DNA of 64,000 nucleotides from Sphingobium sp. Leaf26 (GTDB lineage: Bacteria > Pseudomonadota > Alphaproteobacteria > Sphingomonadales > Sphingomonadaceae), in assembly GCF_001421665.1 (NCBI RefSeq), contig NZ_LMKV01000001.1, forward strand, positions 248,230 through 312,229, given 5' to 3'. How positions within the stretch are numbered: position 1 is the stretch's first letter; each line of letters begins with the position of its first letter. The position numbers were made by a program, and so were the translations under genes. The notes under the pieces were generated by a model, which did not search any database, had not been told where the DNA came from, and saw only the letters and a program-made list of their open reading frames with translations. Positions 7,085 to 16,138 of the stretch are shown here, piece after piece.

Positions 7085-8215
7085 CTAGCGCAAAATCATG
7101 GGGCTGGCCAGTGCCTCTCCATAGAGGCGCGCATAAGCATTTACCATATCCCGTTCGGCATAGTCGCGGGCGGCGCGCTGGCGGTTCGCAGCGCCAAGCC
7201 GGGCACGCAGTTCAGCATCATCTGCCAGTGCGCCGAGCGCATCCGCCAGCCCTGTTTCATCGCCCACTACGAAGGGTCGATTTTCGGGCACGACCATATT
7301 GGCCACATCCCCCACATCCATGGACGCTGCCGGCAGTCCCGCCGCCATCGCCTCCACCAGGGAGATGGGAAATTGCTCGTTGTCCGACGACAGGGCGAAG
7401 ATGTCGAACAGGCCGACAAAGCGCCAGGGCCGGTCCATGAAACCCGCCATATGGATATCGCACAGCCCATGCGCGGAAGCTTCTGCCAGAATCGCGTCGC
7501 GCTCCGGCCCCTCGCCCACGACCACCAGTTGCAGCCGATCCCGGTGCGTCGCAACGGCCCGGACGAGGCGCGGAATATTCTTCACCGCCCGCAGCCCTGC
7601 CAGCGTACCGACCAGCAGCTTGCCCGGCGACCGGACGAGGCCGGGGATCGCATCCGGCGCAGGCGGCTGTGCATAGCGATCGACGTCGATGCCGTTGCGG
7701 ATCAGGTGCAGGCGCTCGGCAGGCTGCTTCCAGACCGACCGGGCGATCCCCTCCAGCCGGACCGATGGCACAACCATCCCATAGGCCCGCTGCAAAGCGA
7801 TGCGCCGGAACAAGTTGCGCTTCATCTTCAATCCGTTCGTCTCATCCGCATTGAACCCGTCCTCATGATGGATCAGCGGCGGCAGACCGGCCGACGTACC
7901 GGCCAGTCGGTGTGCCATGACGGCATCCATCGCCCCCCAATTATAGGTGAGGATCAGGTCGAACTGCTTGAGAAAGGCCGTAATGACCCGATAGCGTGCC
8001 AGCCCCGGCGTCCCCGCGAAGGATGGGCGATCGGGATAATCGACCCTGATCGACGGGTCGATCGCCGCGCGCGCGCCCATGGCCTGCGGGTCGGCGCTGG
8101 CGATGCTGTGCCGCGCCCTGTCACCCCACAGGTTCATCAGGCGAACCGCCCGCGCCTCCTTGCCGCCCAAGGTGAAACTGCCATGGACATGCAATATATG
8201 CAGCGGCCTATCCAT
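7085..8215 (-). CDS. Glycosyltransferase family 4 (GT-B fold)
   Basis: This 376-residue GT-B glycosyltransferase has the N-terminal motif LHILHVHGSFTLGGKEARAV and the C-terminal donor-binding GLRAVKNIPRLV. Later motifs are VVVGEGPERDA and SSDNEQFPISLVEAMAAGLP (the EX7E region). The start at 8215 overlaps the stop of the upstream hydrolase by 8 bases; a longer frame to 8380 would lie inside the hydrolase gene. It probably transfers a sugar to an envelope glycan or lipid on the cytoplasmic side. Donor and acceptor are not deducible, and no polysaccharide cluster surrounds it. Confidence 0.85.
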   Translation of the reverse strand: MDRPLHILHVHGSFTLGGKEARAVRLMNLWGDRARHSIASADPQAMGARAAIDPSIRVDYPDRPSFAGTPGLARYRVITAFLKQFDLILTYNWGAMDAVMAHRLAGTSAGLPPLIHHEDGFNADETNGLKMKRNLFRRIALQRAYGMVVPSVRLEGIARSVWKQPAERLHLIRNGIDVDRYAQPPAPDAIPGLVRSPGKLLVGTLAGLRAVKNIPRLVRAVATHRDRLQLVVVGEGPERDAILAEASAHGLCDIHMAGFMDRPWRFVGLFDIFALSSDNEQFPISLVEAMAAGLPAASMDVGDVANMVVPENRPFVVGDETGLADALGALADDAELRARLGAANRQRAARDYAERDMVNAYARLYGEALASPMILR

Positions 8216-9077
8216 GCAGCACCCGCGCCAGCAGTCGATCAATCGCCGCCACGCTTTCAGGCTCGTCCAGCACCGGGGCATGGCCCACCCCCGATATGGT
8301 AGCGAGTTCAGCGCTTGCACCGATCTCGTCCACCATGCGCTGCGCCGATGCGGTCGACAGCAAATCGGATCGTTCGCCACGCAGCAACAGCGTCGGAATG
8401 CCCTGGAATGCCTGCATCACCGGCCACATGTCGACGCCCGTCTCGCTGCCCATGGCACGGATCGGTTCGGCAATCTTCATATCATAGTCCAGCACGACGC
8501 GCCCGCCGCTGTTCAGGCGATAAAGACGCTTGGCCATGGCCAGCCATTGTTCGAGGTCATAATCCGGAAAGACGTCCCCATTGGCATCCGCCAGCGCGCG
8601 GGCGGCATGGACCCATGTCGGATGCGACTGGCCGACGCCGACATAGGATCGGATGCGATTCAGCCCGCCTTCATCCAGCGCGGGGCCTACATCGTTCAGC
8701 AACGCGCCTGCCAGCCATTCCCTGTGCGTAGCCGCGATCAACATGGTGATGATACCGCCCAGTGACGTTCCCACCGCAACGAAGCGGGTGATAGCCAGAT
8801 CGGCGAGCAACCGGCTGATATCCTGCAAATAGGTTAGCGGGACATAGGTCATCGCGTCCTTGGCATAGGCGCTTTCGGCGCGACCGCGCATGTCCGGGCA
8901 GATCAGCCGCCACTCCCCCGCCAGCCGTCCGGCCAACGGCTCGAAATCGCGCGCATTGCGGGTCAACCCCGGCAGGCAGAGCAGGGGCGGACGACCGTCA
9001 TCACCGCCCTCATAGTCCCGATAATGGAGCCGCAGCCCATCGGGTGACCACCAATATCCGTCCTTATAGCCGCTCAA
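8208..9077 (-). CDS. Alpha/beta hydrolase
   Basis: This 289-residue alpha/beta-hydrolase-fold protein has LLCLPGLTRNARDFEPL (oxyanion region) and the nucleophile elbow GTSLGGI with its Ser. The acid-bearing strand LLLRGERSDLLS is followed by the catalytic-His region GVGHAPVLDEP. No signal peptide is seen, so it is cytoplasmic. The family covers esterases, lactonases, dehalogenases and C-C hydrolases; the substrate cannot be told. It overlaps the downstream glycosyltransferase gene and is divergent from selO across only 37 bp. Confidence 0.88.
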   Translation of the reverse strand: MSGYKDGYWWSPDGLRLHYRDYEGGDDGRPPLLCLPGLTRNARDFEPLAGRLAGEWRLICPDMRGRAESAYAKDAMTYVPLTYLQDISRLLADLAITRFVAVGTSLGGIITMLIAATHREWLAGALLNDVGPALDEGGLNRIRSYVGVGQSHPTWVHAARALADANGDVFPDYDLEQWLAMAKRLYRLNSGGRVVLDYDMKIAEPIRAMGSETGVDMWPVMQAFQGIPTLLLRGERSDLLSTASAQRMVDEIGASAELATISGVGHAPVLDEPESVAAIDRLLARVLHG

Positions 9078-9114
9078 GCTTGATCCTTCAGGTGACCTTC
9101 CCCCATATCACCAT

Positions 9115-10503
9115 ATGATCGAAACGCCGCAAGCCGCCAAATATCGTCCCGCCACCGAAATCGACTCGCTGATGCTCGGCGATCCGGTCGCAGCGGCGGA
9201 CTTCCCGCAGACGATCCTGCGCTATCGCAACGACCGCGCCGCCGCCTCGGTCGGGCTGGAGAGGCTGAGCGACGACGAGTGGATCGCGCATTTCGGCCGC
9301 TTCACCCCGCTGCAAGGCAGCCTGTCGCGGCCGCTGGCGCTGCGTTATCATGGCCACCAGTTTCGCCATTATAACCCCGACATAGGCGACGGGCGCGGTT
9401 TCCTGTTCGCGCAGTTGCACGATGATGCAGACCGCCTGCTGGACCTCGGCACCAAAGGATCGGGCCAGACGCCCTATAGCCGTTTCGGCGACGGCCGGCT
9501 GACACTGAAGGGCGGCGTGCGCGAGATATTGGCGACCGAGATGCTGGAGGCACTAGGCGTCAACACCTCCAAGACCTTCTCCATCATCGAGACAGGCGAG
9601 GCGCTCGACCGCAATGACGAGCCATCCCCTACGCGCGGCGCGGTGATGGTGCGACTCAGTCATTCGCATATCCGCATCGGCAGCTTCCAGCGCGCGGCTT
9701 TTCATGACGACCAGGCTTTGCTGGCACGGCTGACCGACTATGCCCTCACCCGCCTCTATGAAGAAACGCCGGGCGACAATCCGCCCGCGCAACTGCTCGG
9801 CCGGGTGGTGGAGCGCACTGCAGACCTCGCCGCCAGCTACATGGTCGCGGGATTCGTCCACGGCGTTCTCAACAGCGACAATATCAACGTTACCGGCGAG
9901 AGTTTCGACTATGGTCCCTGGCGCTTCACCCGGCTGTGGGACGCCAGTTTCACCGCCGCCTATTTCGATCATCAGGGTCTTTACGCCTTCGGCCGGCAGG
10001 CGGAGGCGATCCACTGGGACGTCGCTCAACTGGCCATATCCTTGCGCCCGATGACCCAAGCGCCGCCACTGATCGCAGAGTTGGAGCGATTCCCGACGCT
10101 GTATGCCGAGGCAATGCAACGGCGATTTTGCTGGCGGCTGGGCGTCGAACCGGGCGCCGATCCCGGTGCGATGATCGAAGCCGCCGTCCGCGCCATGGTG
10201 ACGACCGGCACCCTGATCGACCGATTCTTTCACGACTGGCGCGGCGGCAAGCCCCGTGACTCCGCCATCTATGGCGATACGGCCTGGGCGCCGTTCCGCG
10301 AAGCAATCGCGCCTTTCTCGTCCGTGTCGGGCGCCAGGGACCATCCCTACTGGTCCGATGATGCCCCCTGCTCGATGCACATCGACGAGGTCGAGGCGAT
10401 TTGGAGCGCAATTGACAAGGATGATGACTGGTCCCCGCTCCACGCCAAGGTCGCCGCCATCCGCCGAATGGGTAAAGCGCTGGGAGCAAGTGCGACCAGT
10501 TGA
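9115..10503 (+). CDS. selO: Protein adenylyltransferase SelO (YdiU family)
   Basis: This 462-residue pseudokinase-fold AMPylator transfers AMP to Ser/Thr/Tyr of target proteins, and in E. coli participates in oxidative-stress control. Visible signatures are YHGHQFRHYNPDIGDGRG, then LGTKGSGQTPYSRFGDGR for nucleotide binding. The active-site HGVLNSDNINVTG and DYGP follow. The length is close to E. coli YdiU. It has a short divergent promoter shared with the hydrolase at 9077. The next gene, astD copy 2, starts 51 bp downstream and could be co-transcribed. Confidence 0.92.
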   Translation: MIETPQAAKYRPATEIDSLMLGDPVAAADFPQTILRYRNDRAAASVGLERLSDDEWIAHFGRFTPLQGSLSRPLALRYHGHQFRHYNPDIGDGRGFLFAQLHDDADRLLDLGTKGSGQTPYSRFGDGRLTLKGGVREILATEMLEALGVNTSKTFSIIETGEALDRNDEPSPTRGAVMVRLSHSHIRIGSFQRAAFHDDQALLARLTDYALTRLYEETPGDNPPAQLLGRVVERTADLAASYMVAGFVHGVLNSDNINVTGESFDYGPWRFTRLWDASFTAAYFDHQGLYAFGRQAEAIHWDVAQLAISLRPMTQAPPLIAELERFPTLYAEAMQRRFCWRLGVEPGADPGAMIEAAVRAMVTTGTLIDRFFHDWRGGKPRDSAIYGDTAWAPFREAIAPFSSVSGARDHPYWSDDAPCSMHIDEVEAIWSAIDKDDDWSPLHAKVAAIRRMGKALGASATS

Positions 10504-10554
10504 GCGCGCGCCTCTCTTCTTTCCTTAACCAATTTCCGCCATACCGCTCGCCAA

Positions 10555-11988
10555 ATGGTCGCGCCGCTTATATCCCATGAACCTGCCACCGGCACCCTGC
10601 TCTGGCAGGGTGAACCAGGAGACATCGATGCAGAGGTGGCACGCGCCCGCGCCGCTTGGCCCAGATGGGCGGCCCAGCCGATCGCCTATCGCATCGAAAC
10701 CCTGCGTCGCTTCGTCAATGTCGTGCGCAAGCATGAGGATGCGCTGGCCGACCTGATTGCCCGCGAAACTGGCAAGCCGCTATGGGACGCCCGCAACGAA
10801 GTCGCCGCCGTTATGGGCAAAGTCGATGTCAGCGTCGCCGCCTATTCAGAGCGCACCGGACAACGCCGGCTGGAAGCCGCGCTTGGCGCGCGTCAGTCGG
10901 TCCGGCACAAGCCCCATGGTGTGATGGCGGTGCTCGGACCCTATAATTTCCCCGCGCACCTGCCCAACGGCCATATCATTCCTGCCCTGCTGGCCGGCAA
11001 TGCGGTGGTCTTCAAACCATCGGAAAAGACGCCGGCGGTCGGCGAATATCTGGTCAAACTCTATCATGAAGCGGGCGTACCGGTGGACGCCATGCGCTTG
11101 TTGATCGGAGGCGCGGACGCGGGCAAGGCGTTGGCCGCCCATCCCGATGTGGGCGGCATCCTGTTCACCGGATCAGCGCAGACCGGCATCGCGATCAACC
11201 GCCAGTTCGCGACGCAACCCTCGAAAATCCTTGCCCTCGAAATGGGCGGCAACAATCCGGTCATCGTCTGGGACACACCCGAAATCAGCGCGGCAGCGAC
11301 TTTGGTGGTCCAGTCAGCCTTCATGACCAGCGGTCAGCGTTGCACTGCCGCCAGCCGCCTCATCGTCCGCGACAGCCTGGCCGACCGGCTGGTAAGCGAG
11401 GTCAAGAAACTGGCCGACCGGCTGATCGTCGACCATCCCCATGCCGACCCTGCCCCCTATATGGGACCAGTGATCGACAATCAGGCCGCCGACGGGCTGA
11501 CCGAAAGCTTCCTCTATCTGATGAGCAATGGCGGTCGGCCGATCAAGCATATGGTGCGGCCGCACAAGGGCCTGCCGTTCGTGTCACCGGCCATCATCGA
11601 CGTGACCGCCATGAAGGAGCGGCCCGATGTCGAGTTGTTCGGCCCGTTGCTGCAAGTGATCCGCGTGTCGGATTTTGGCGATGCCATCGCGGAGGCCAAC
11701 AATACAAGCTATGGCCTGTCCGCTTCGCTGATCGGCGGATCGCCCGAACAATATAACCAGTTCTGGGCCAATATCCGCGCCGGCCTCATCAACTGGAACC
11801 GCCCGACCAATGGCGCCTCCTCCTCCGCACCGTTCGGCGGTACCGGCATATCGGGCAATCACCGCCCCAGCGCCTATTATGCTGCGGACTATTGCGCCTA
11901 TCCGGTGGTATCGGCGGAGATCGAAACGCCGCGGGCCTCCATCGGTGTGGGCCTCAAGGATATCGACGTCAGCCTCATGGGCGATTGA
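10555..11988 (+). CDS. astD: Succinylglutamate-semialdehyde dehydrogenase (copy 2)
   Basis: This 477-residue aldehyde dehydrogenase is clearly related to the copy at 2708-4117. It has GPYNFPAHLPNGH, the general-base EMGGNNPV, catalytic Cys in GQRCTAASR, and SGNHRPSAYYAADYCAYP near the end. AstD performs the fourth step of the arginine succinyltransferase pathway, oxidising N-succinylglutamate semialdehyde to N-succinylglutamate. No astA, astB or astE is visible in this window. The two copies differ after the catalytic Cys (CSCARR in copy 1, CTAASR here), which may reflect different substrates. The start is ATG at 10555. Confidence 0.88.
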   Translation: MVAPLISHEPATGTLLWQGEPGDIDAEVARARAAWPRWAAQPIAYRIETLRRFVNVVRKHEDALADLIARETGKPLWDARNEVAAVMGKVDVSVAAYSERTGQRRLEAALGARQSVRHKPHGVMAVLGPYNFPAHLPNGHIIPALLAGNAVVFKPSEKTPAVGEYLVKLYHEAGVPVDAMRLLIGGADAGKALAAHPDVGGILFTGSAQTGIAINRQFATQPSKILALEMGGNNPVIVWDTPEISAAATLVVQSAFMTSGQRCTAASRLIVRDSLADRLVSEVKKLADRLIVDHPHADPAPYMGPVIDNQAADGLTESFLYLMSNGGRPIKHMVRPHKGLPFVSPAIIDVTAMKERPDVELFGPLLQVIRVSDFGDAIAEANNTSYGLSASLIGGSPEQYNQFWANIRAGLINWNRPTNGASSSAPFGGTGISGNHRPSAYYAADYCAYPVVSAEIETPRASIGVGLKDIDVSLMGD

Positions 11989-12063
11989 GCGGAAAACTTT
12001 TCCTAACCCCCTGCATACCCATTCTGAATTGAACTTGGCCTGCGCTTTCGCCATCTGGCCAAC

Positions 12064-12879
12064 ATGGCTGATAAAGCATCCTCGACAGTCTATCTGGTTG
12101 GCGCAGGCCCCGGCGATCCGGACTTGCTGACGATCAAGGCCGCGCGCCTGATCGGCGCGGCAGATGTGATCGTGCATGACGGGCTGGTATCGGATGCCAT
12201 TCTTGCGCTCGCATCGTCCGATGCCGAGTTGATCTCCGTCGCCAAGCAGCGCAGCCGCCACTCCATGCCGCAGGAGGCGATCAACGCTCTTCTCGTCGAC
12301 CTCGCTCGCGAAGGGCGAAGTGTCGTGCGGTTGAAAGGCGGCGATCCCTTTATCTTTGGTCGGGGCGGCGAGGAAGTCGACGCCTGCCGTGCCGCTGACG
12401 TGCTGGTCGAAGTCGTGCCGGGCATCAGCGCCGCGATCGGCAGCGCAGCGGCGGCCCAACTCCCCCTCACCCATCGCGCGGCATCGAGCGCCATCAGCTT
12501 CGTCGCGGGACAGTGCAAGGGACTGACCGATCAGGACTGGGCGGGCCTTGCGGGAAAAGGGCGCACGCTCGTCATTTATATGGGCGTCGCGACCGCCGCC
12601 GATATCGCCGACAAGCTGATCGCAGACGGCGTGTCGCCAGCGCTGCCCGTGGCGGTACTGGAAAATGGCACGCGCGCGGACATGCGGACGCTGCGCACCC
12701 TGCTCGCCGATCTGAGCGACATGGTGGTGCGGGAACAGGTGGTCAGCCCGGCGCTGATCGTGGTGGGTGAAGTCGCTGCCCATGCGCTGGCGCAGGATGC
12801 GTTGATCGCCTATCGGAACACAGCACTGAATATCGAAGGCCCGGCAACGAACGGACCGGATGGGACAAGGGTAGAATGA
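12064..12879 (+). CDS. cobA: Uroporphyrinogen-III C-methyltransferase
   Basis: This 271-residue SAM-dependent methyltransferase makes precorrin-2 from uroporphyrinogen III, the first committed step to siroheme. The motifs are VYLVGAGPGDPDLLTIKA near the start, VVRLKGGDPFIFGRGGEE in the middle and VVPGISAAIGSAA. It lacks the CysG oxidase/ferrochelatase half, so those steps must be encoded elsewhere. It heads the sulfite-reduction operon and overlaps the DUF2849 gene by 4 bases. Siroheme is the cofactor of the CysI protein encoded two genes downstream, which explains the linkage. Confidence 0.93.
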   Translation: MADKASSTVYLVGAGPGDPDLLTIKAARLIGAADVIVHDGLVSDAILALASSDAELISVAKQRSRHSMPQEAINALLVDLAREGRSVVRLKGGDPFIFGRGGEEVDACRAADVLVEVVPGISAAIGSAAAAQLPLTHRAASSAISFVAGQCKGLTDQDWAGLAGKGRTLVIYMGVATAADIADKLIADGVSPALPVAVLENGTRADMRTLRTLLADLSDMVVREQVVSPALIVVGEVAAHALAQDALIAYRNTALNIEGPATNGPDGTRVE

Positions 12880-13172
12880 AGATATTGACGGGCAATGACC
12901 TGGTGAGCGGCGACGTCATCTGGTGGGCGGGCGACGGCTGGTCGCGACAGGTCGGCGACAGCGCCGATGTCAGCGACCATGGCGACGATCTTGCCCGTAC
13001 CGAGGAAGCCGCGCTGCGCGTCGTGGGCGCCTATGTCATCGATGCGACCGTTACCGACGAAGGCGTCCGCCCGGCCCATATCAAGGACCGCATCCGCGCG
13101 CTTGGCCCGACGGTGCGTCCCGACCTGAACCTGAAACCGAACGATGCCGACGCCGGCAACTGGGTGATCTGA
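12876..13172 (+). CDS. DUF2849 domain protein of the cys operon
   Basis: This 98-residue protein of the DUF2849 family contains GDVIWWAGDGWSRQV, then AYVIDATVTDEGVRP, HIKDRIRALGPTVRPDLN. It is cytoplasmic and without cysteines, so it is unlikely to carry an iron-sulfur cluster. Its function is not established. The gene overlaps cobA by 4 bases and lies 2 bases before cysI. This conserved setting suggests it assists siroheme delivery, electron transfer or stability of the sulfite reductase (inference). Confidence 0.85.
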   Translation: MKILTGNDLVSGDVIWWAGDGWSRQVGDSADVSDHGDDLARTEEAALRVVGAYVIDATVTDEGVRPAHIKDRIRALGPTVRPDLNLKPNDADAGNWVI

Positions 13173-13174
13173 CC

Positions 13175-14806
13175 ATGTATCGCTATGACAGCTATGACCA
13201 GTCCATCGTCGACGCCCGTGTCGAGGAATTTCGCGATCAGGTGCAGCGCCGCCTGACCGGCGCGCTGACCGAGGATCAGTTCAAGCCGTTGCGGCTGATG
13301 AACGGCCTCTATCTCCAGTTACACGCCTATATGCTGCGCGTCGCCATTCCCTATGGCACGCTGAGCGGCAAGCAGATGCGGAAGCTGGGCGAGATCGCGG
13401 CCAAGTACGACAAGGGCTATGGCCACTTCACCACGCGCCAGAACCTCCAGTACAACTGGATCAAGCTGGCCGATGCGCCCGACATCCTTGCCGAGTTGGC
13501 GACGGTGGAGATGCACGCCATCCAGACCAGCGGCAACTGCATCCGCAACATCAGTTCGGACCAATATGCCGGCGTCTCCGCCGACGAAGTGGCGGACCCC
13601 CGCCCCTGGGCCGAACTGCTGCGGCAATGGTCGAGCTTCCACCCGGAATTCACCTATCTTCCGCGCAAGTTCAAGATTTGCGTTATCGCCAGCGACGATG
13701 ATCGCGCGGCGATGAAGTTGCACGATATCGGCCTGAAGCTGGTGTCGAAGGATGGCGTCATAGGCGCCGAAGTCTATGCTGGCGGCGGCATGGGCCGCAC
13801 GCCCATGGTCGCGCCGCAAATCCGCGATTTCGTGCCAGAAGAAGAGATTATCTCTTATCTGGAGGCATGCCTGCGCGTCTATAATCGCTACGGTCGTCGC
13901 GACAACAAGTACAAGGCGCGGATCAAGATCCTGGTCCACGAGATCGGCGTCGAGGACTATAAGCGTCAGGTCGAGGAAGAGTTTGCCCATATGCGCACCC
14001 TTGGCCTCAATCCGCCGACCGAGGAACTGGATCGCATCCGGGCATTTTTCGCCAACCCGGCCTATGACACGGGCCTTGACGAGGAGATCGACCTTGCCGA
14101 TCCGGCCTTTGCGCTATGGGTCGACCGGCAGGTCGCCGCGCACAAGGCGCCGGGCTATGCCATCGTCAATATCAGCCTCAAACCGCTGACCGGCATACCC
14201 GGTGATGCTTCGGCCGAACAGATCGAACTGGTCGCGACGCTGGCCGAGCAATATTCGCTTGATGAACTGCGCGTCACCCATGCGCAGAATCTGGTCTTGC
14301 CGCATGTGAAGAAGACCGACCTCTACGCCATCTGGCAGAAGCTGGAGGAAGCTGGTCTGGCCGAGGCCAATCTCGATCTCATCACCGATATCATCGCCTG
14401 CCCCGGCCTCGACTATTGCGCACTCGCCAACGCCCGCTCGATCCCGCTGGCGCAGAAGATCGCGCAGCGCTTCGCTGCGGCTGAGCGTCAGGCGGAACTG
14501 GGCGAATTGAAGCTGAAGATCAGCGGCTGCATCAACGCCTGCGGCCATCATCATGCCGGCCATATCGGTATTTTGGGCGTCGATCGGAAGGGCGTGGAGA
14601 ATTTCCAGCTATCGCTGGGCGGATCGGGCGCGGAAGATACATCGCTCGGACAGATCACTGGCCCCGGCTTTTCCGAGGATGGCGTGGTCGATGCGATCGA
14701 GAAGGTCACGGACCTCTATCTCGCTCAGCGGGAAAGCGGCGAGCGCTTCCTCGACACCTATCGCCGTCTTGGCATGAAGCCCTTCAAGGAGGCGATCTAT
14801 GGTTGA
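13175..14806 (+). CDS. cysI: Nitrite/sulfite reductase hemoprotein subunit
   Basis: This 543-residue assimilatory siroheme reductase reduces sulfite to sulfide by six electrons. The siroheme/[4Fe-4S] ligands are Cys409, Cys415, Cys452 and Cys456 (ACPGLDYC and SGCINACGHHH). Two ferredoxin-like half-domains are visible; the first contains TRQNLQYNWIKL. The ATG at 13175 directly follows the DUF2849 stop; a longer frame back to 12923 would lie inside that gene. No CysJ-type flavoprotein is next to it, so the electron donor is probably ferredoxin or an unlinked reductase. It overlaps the DUF934 gene by 8 bases. Confidence 0.92.
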   Translation: MYRYDSYDQSIVDARVEEFRDQVQRRLTGALTEDQFKPLRLMNGLYLQLHAYMLRVAIPYGTLSGKQMRKLGEIAAKYDKGYGHFTTRQNLQYNWIKLADAPDILAELATVEMHAIQTSGNCIRNISSDQYAGVSADEVADPRPWAELLRQWSSFHPEFTYLPRKFKICVIASDDDRAAMKLHDIGLKLVSKDGVIGAEVYAGGGMGRTPMVAPQIRDFVPEEEIISYLEACLRVYNRYGRRDNKYKARIKILVHEIGVEDYKRQVEEEFAHMRTLGLNPPTEELDRIRAFFANPAYDTGLDEEIDLADPAFALWVDRQVAAHKAPGYAIVNISLKPLTGIPGDASAEQIELVATLAEQYSLDELRVTHAQNLVLPHVKKTDLYAIWQKLEEAGLAEANLDLITDIIACPGLDYCALANARSIPLAQKIAQRFAAAERQAELGELKLKISGCINACGHHHAGHIGILGVDRKGVENFQLSLGGSGAEDTSLGQITGPGFSEDGVVDAIEKVTDLYLAQRESGERFLDTYRRLGMKPFKEAIYG

Positions 14807-15239
14807 GTTCCTGTCCTTCCGCGACGGCGAAACCACGCAGGAGCCGGCGGTAACGGTCGAATCCTTCACCGGCCAGACCAACGCCACCGCCGTCCGCATC
14901 GAAGCGGGCGAGGATGCCCGCGAACTGCTGCCCTATCTCGACCGGCTCTCGCTGGTAGAGGTGAATTTCCCCGCCTATGGCGACGGGCGCGGTTATTCGG
15001 CCGCGCGCATCCTGCGGGAATCGGGCTACCAGGGCGAATTGCGCGCCGTGGGCGATGTGCTGGTCGATCAGATTAACGCCATGCGCCGCTGCGGTTTCGA
15101 CAGTTTCCATCCCGCAAAGCCGCTGGACGATGCAGCGGTGGATCGCGCGCTTAATCGTTATGCCGACGTCTACCAAAAAGCGATCGATGGCCGCCAGCCC
15201 GTCTGGGCGAAACGGCATCCGGAGACAATCAATGGCTGA
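14799..15239 (+). CDS. DUF934 domain protein of the cys operon
   Basis: This 146-residue DUF934 protein contains LLPYLDRLSLVEVNFPAYGD then GRGYSAARILRESGYQGELR and GDVLVDQINAMRRCGFDSF. The family is almost always encoded beside cysI and cysH in proteobacteria that lack cysJ. It is thought to serve sulfite reduction, possibly as an oxidoreductase partner, but no activity is proven. It overlaps cysI by 8 bases and cysH by 8 bases, a compact translationally coupled block. Confidence 0.88.
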   Translation: MVEFLSFRDGETTQEPAVTVESFTGQTNATAVRIEAGEDARELLPYLDRLSLVEVNFPAYGDGRGYSAARILRESGYQGELRAVGDVLVDQINAMRRCGFDSFHPAKPLDDAAVDRALNRYADVYQKAIDGRQPVWAKRHPETING

Positions 15240-16017
15240 ACCAGCCCGCCAGATCGACGTGATCGATGCCCGTCCCGCCTTCACGCAGGCAGAAGCCGAT
15301 GCGCTCAACGCGCGGTTCGAGGGCGTCGACACGCTGACCATGCTCAAGACCGTGTTTGCGGAGAAGCTTGCCGGCAATGTCGCCGTCGTCTCCTCTTTCG
15401 GCACGGAAAGCGCGGTGCTGCTCGATCTGGTGGCCAAGGCGGACAAGAACGTGCCGGTCATCTTCGTCGATACGCTCAAGATGTTCGCCGAAACGCTGAA
15501 TTATCGTGATACGCTCATCGCCAGCTTCGGTTTCACCGACAGCCGTACCGTGGCCCCGATCGCGGACGTGATCGCGAAGAAGGACGAGACGGGCCTGCGC
15601 TGGTCCTACGACCCGGACGGATGCTGCGAAATTCGCAAGGTCGAGCCCATGAAGCGCGCCAAGGACGGCCTGGACGCCTGGATTTCCGGCCGCAAGGCGT
15701 TCCAGTCGGTGACGCGCCAGAACCTGCCCCGGTTCGAGGTCGAGGACGGCCGGTTGAAACTCAACCCGCTGGGCGACTGGAACAAGGCCGATCTGGAAGC
15801 CTATTTCGATCGCGAAAACCTCCCCCGCCACCCGCTGGAGGCGCAGGGCTATCTGTCGATCGGCTGCGAACCCTGCACGTCGAAGGTAAAGGCAGGCGAA
15901 GACCCCCGCGCGGGTCGCTGGCGCGGTTGGGACAAGGTGGAGTGCGGCATCCATTCACCCGTCACGCCCATCCCGGCGGCCGACCCGGAAGATCCGGCGA
16001 ACCTGCCAGCCTTCTGA
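15232..16017 (+). CDS. cysH: Adenylyl-sulfate (APS)-type assimilatory reductase
   Basis: This 261-residue PAPS/APS-reductase-family protein reduces activated sulfate to sulfite. It has SSFGTESAVLLDL (PP-loop-like nucleotide binding) and the catalytic ECGIH motif (Cys238). The four cysteines Cys131-Cys132 and Cys212/Cys215 (GCCEIRK, GCEPCTSK) are the [4Fe-4S] ligands found in APS-using enzymes and absent from classical PAPS reductases such as E. coli CysH. APS is therefore the likely substrate. The ATG at 15232 is inside the end of the DUF934 gene. No sulfate adenylyltransferase genes are in the window. Confidence 0.92.
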   Translation: MAEPARQIDVIDARPAFTQAEADALNARFEGVDTLTMLKTVFAEKLAGNVAVVSSFGTESAVLLDLVAKADKNVPVIFVDTLKMFAETLNYRDTLIASFGFTDSRTVAPIADVIAKKDETGLRWSYDPDGCCEIRKVEPMKRAKDGLDAWISGRKAFQSVTRQNLPRFEVEDGRLKLNPLGDWNKADLEAYFDRENLPRHPLEAQGYLSIGCEPCTSKVKAGEDPRAGRWRGWDKVECGIHSPVTPIPAADPEDPANLPAF

Positions 16018-16138
16018 TCTATATTTCTGCGGCAAAATTGGCCGGCGGGGTTCCATGCCCCGCCATGCCTCGCTATGGCACCGCCAACCTGGCCTGATGG
16101 GTCGCAGCGCAGGCAGATAACAACATGGCAGATTTCTG

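Noticed and set aside
12923..13174. Possible 84-codon N-terminal extension of the CysI frame
   Set aside because: It lies entirely in the DUF2849 gene in another frame and is Arg-rich; the conserved protein starts at 13175.
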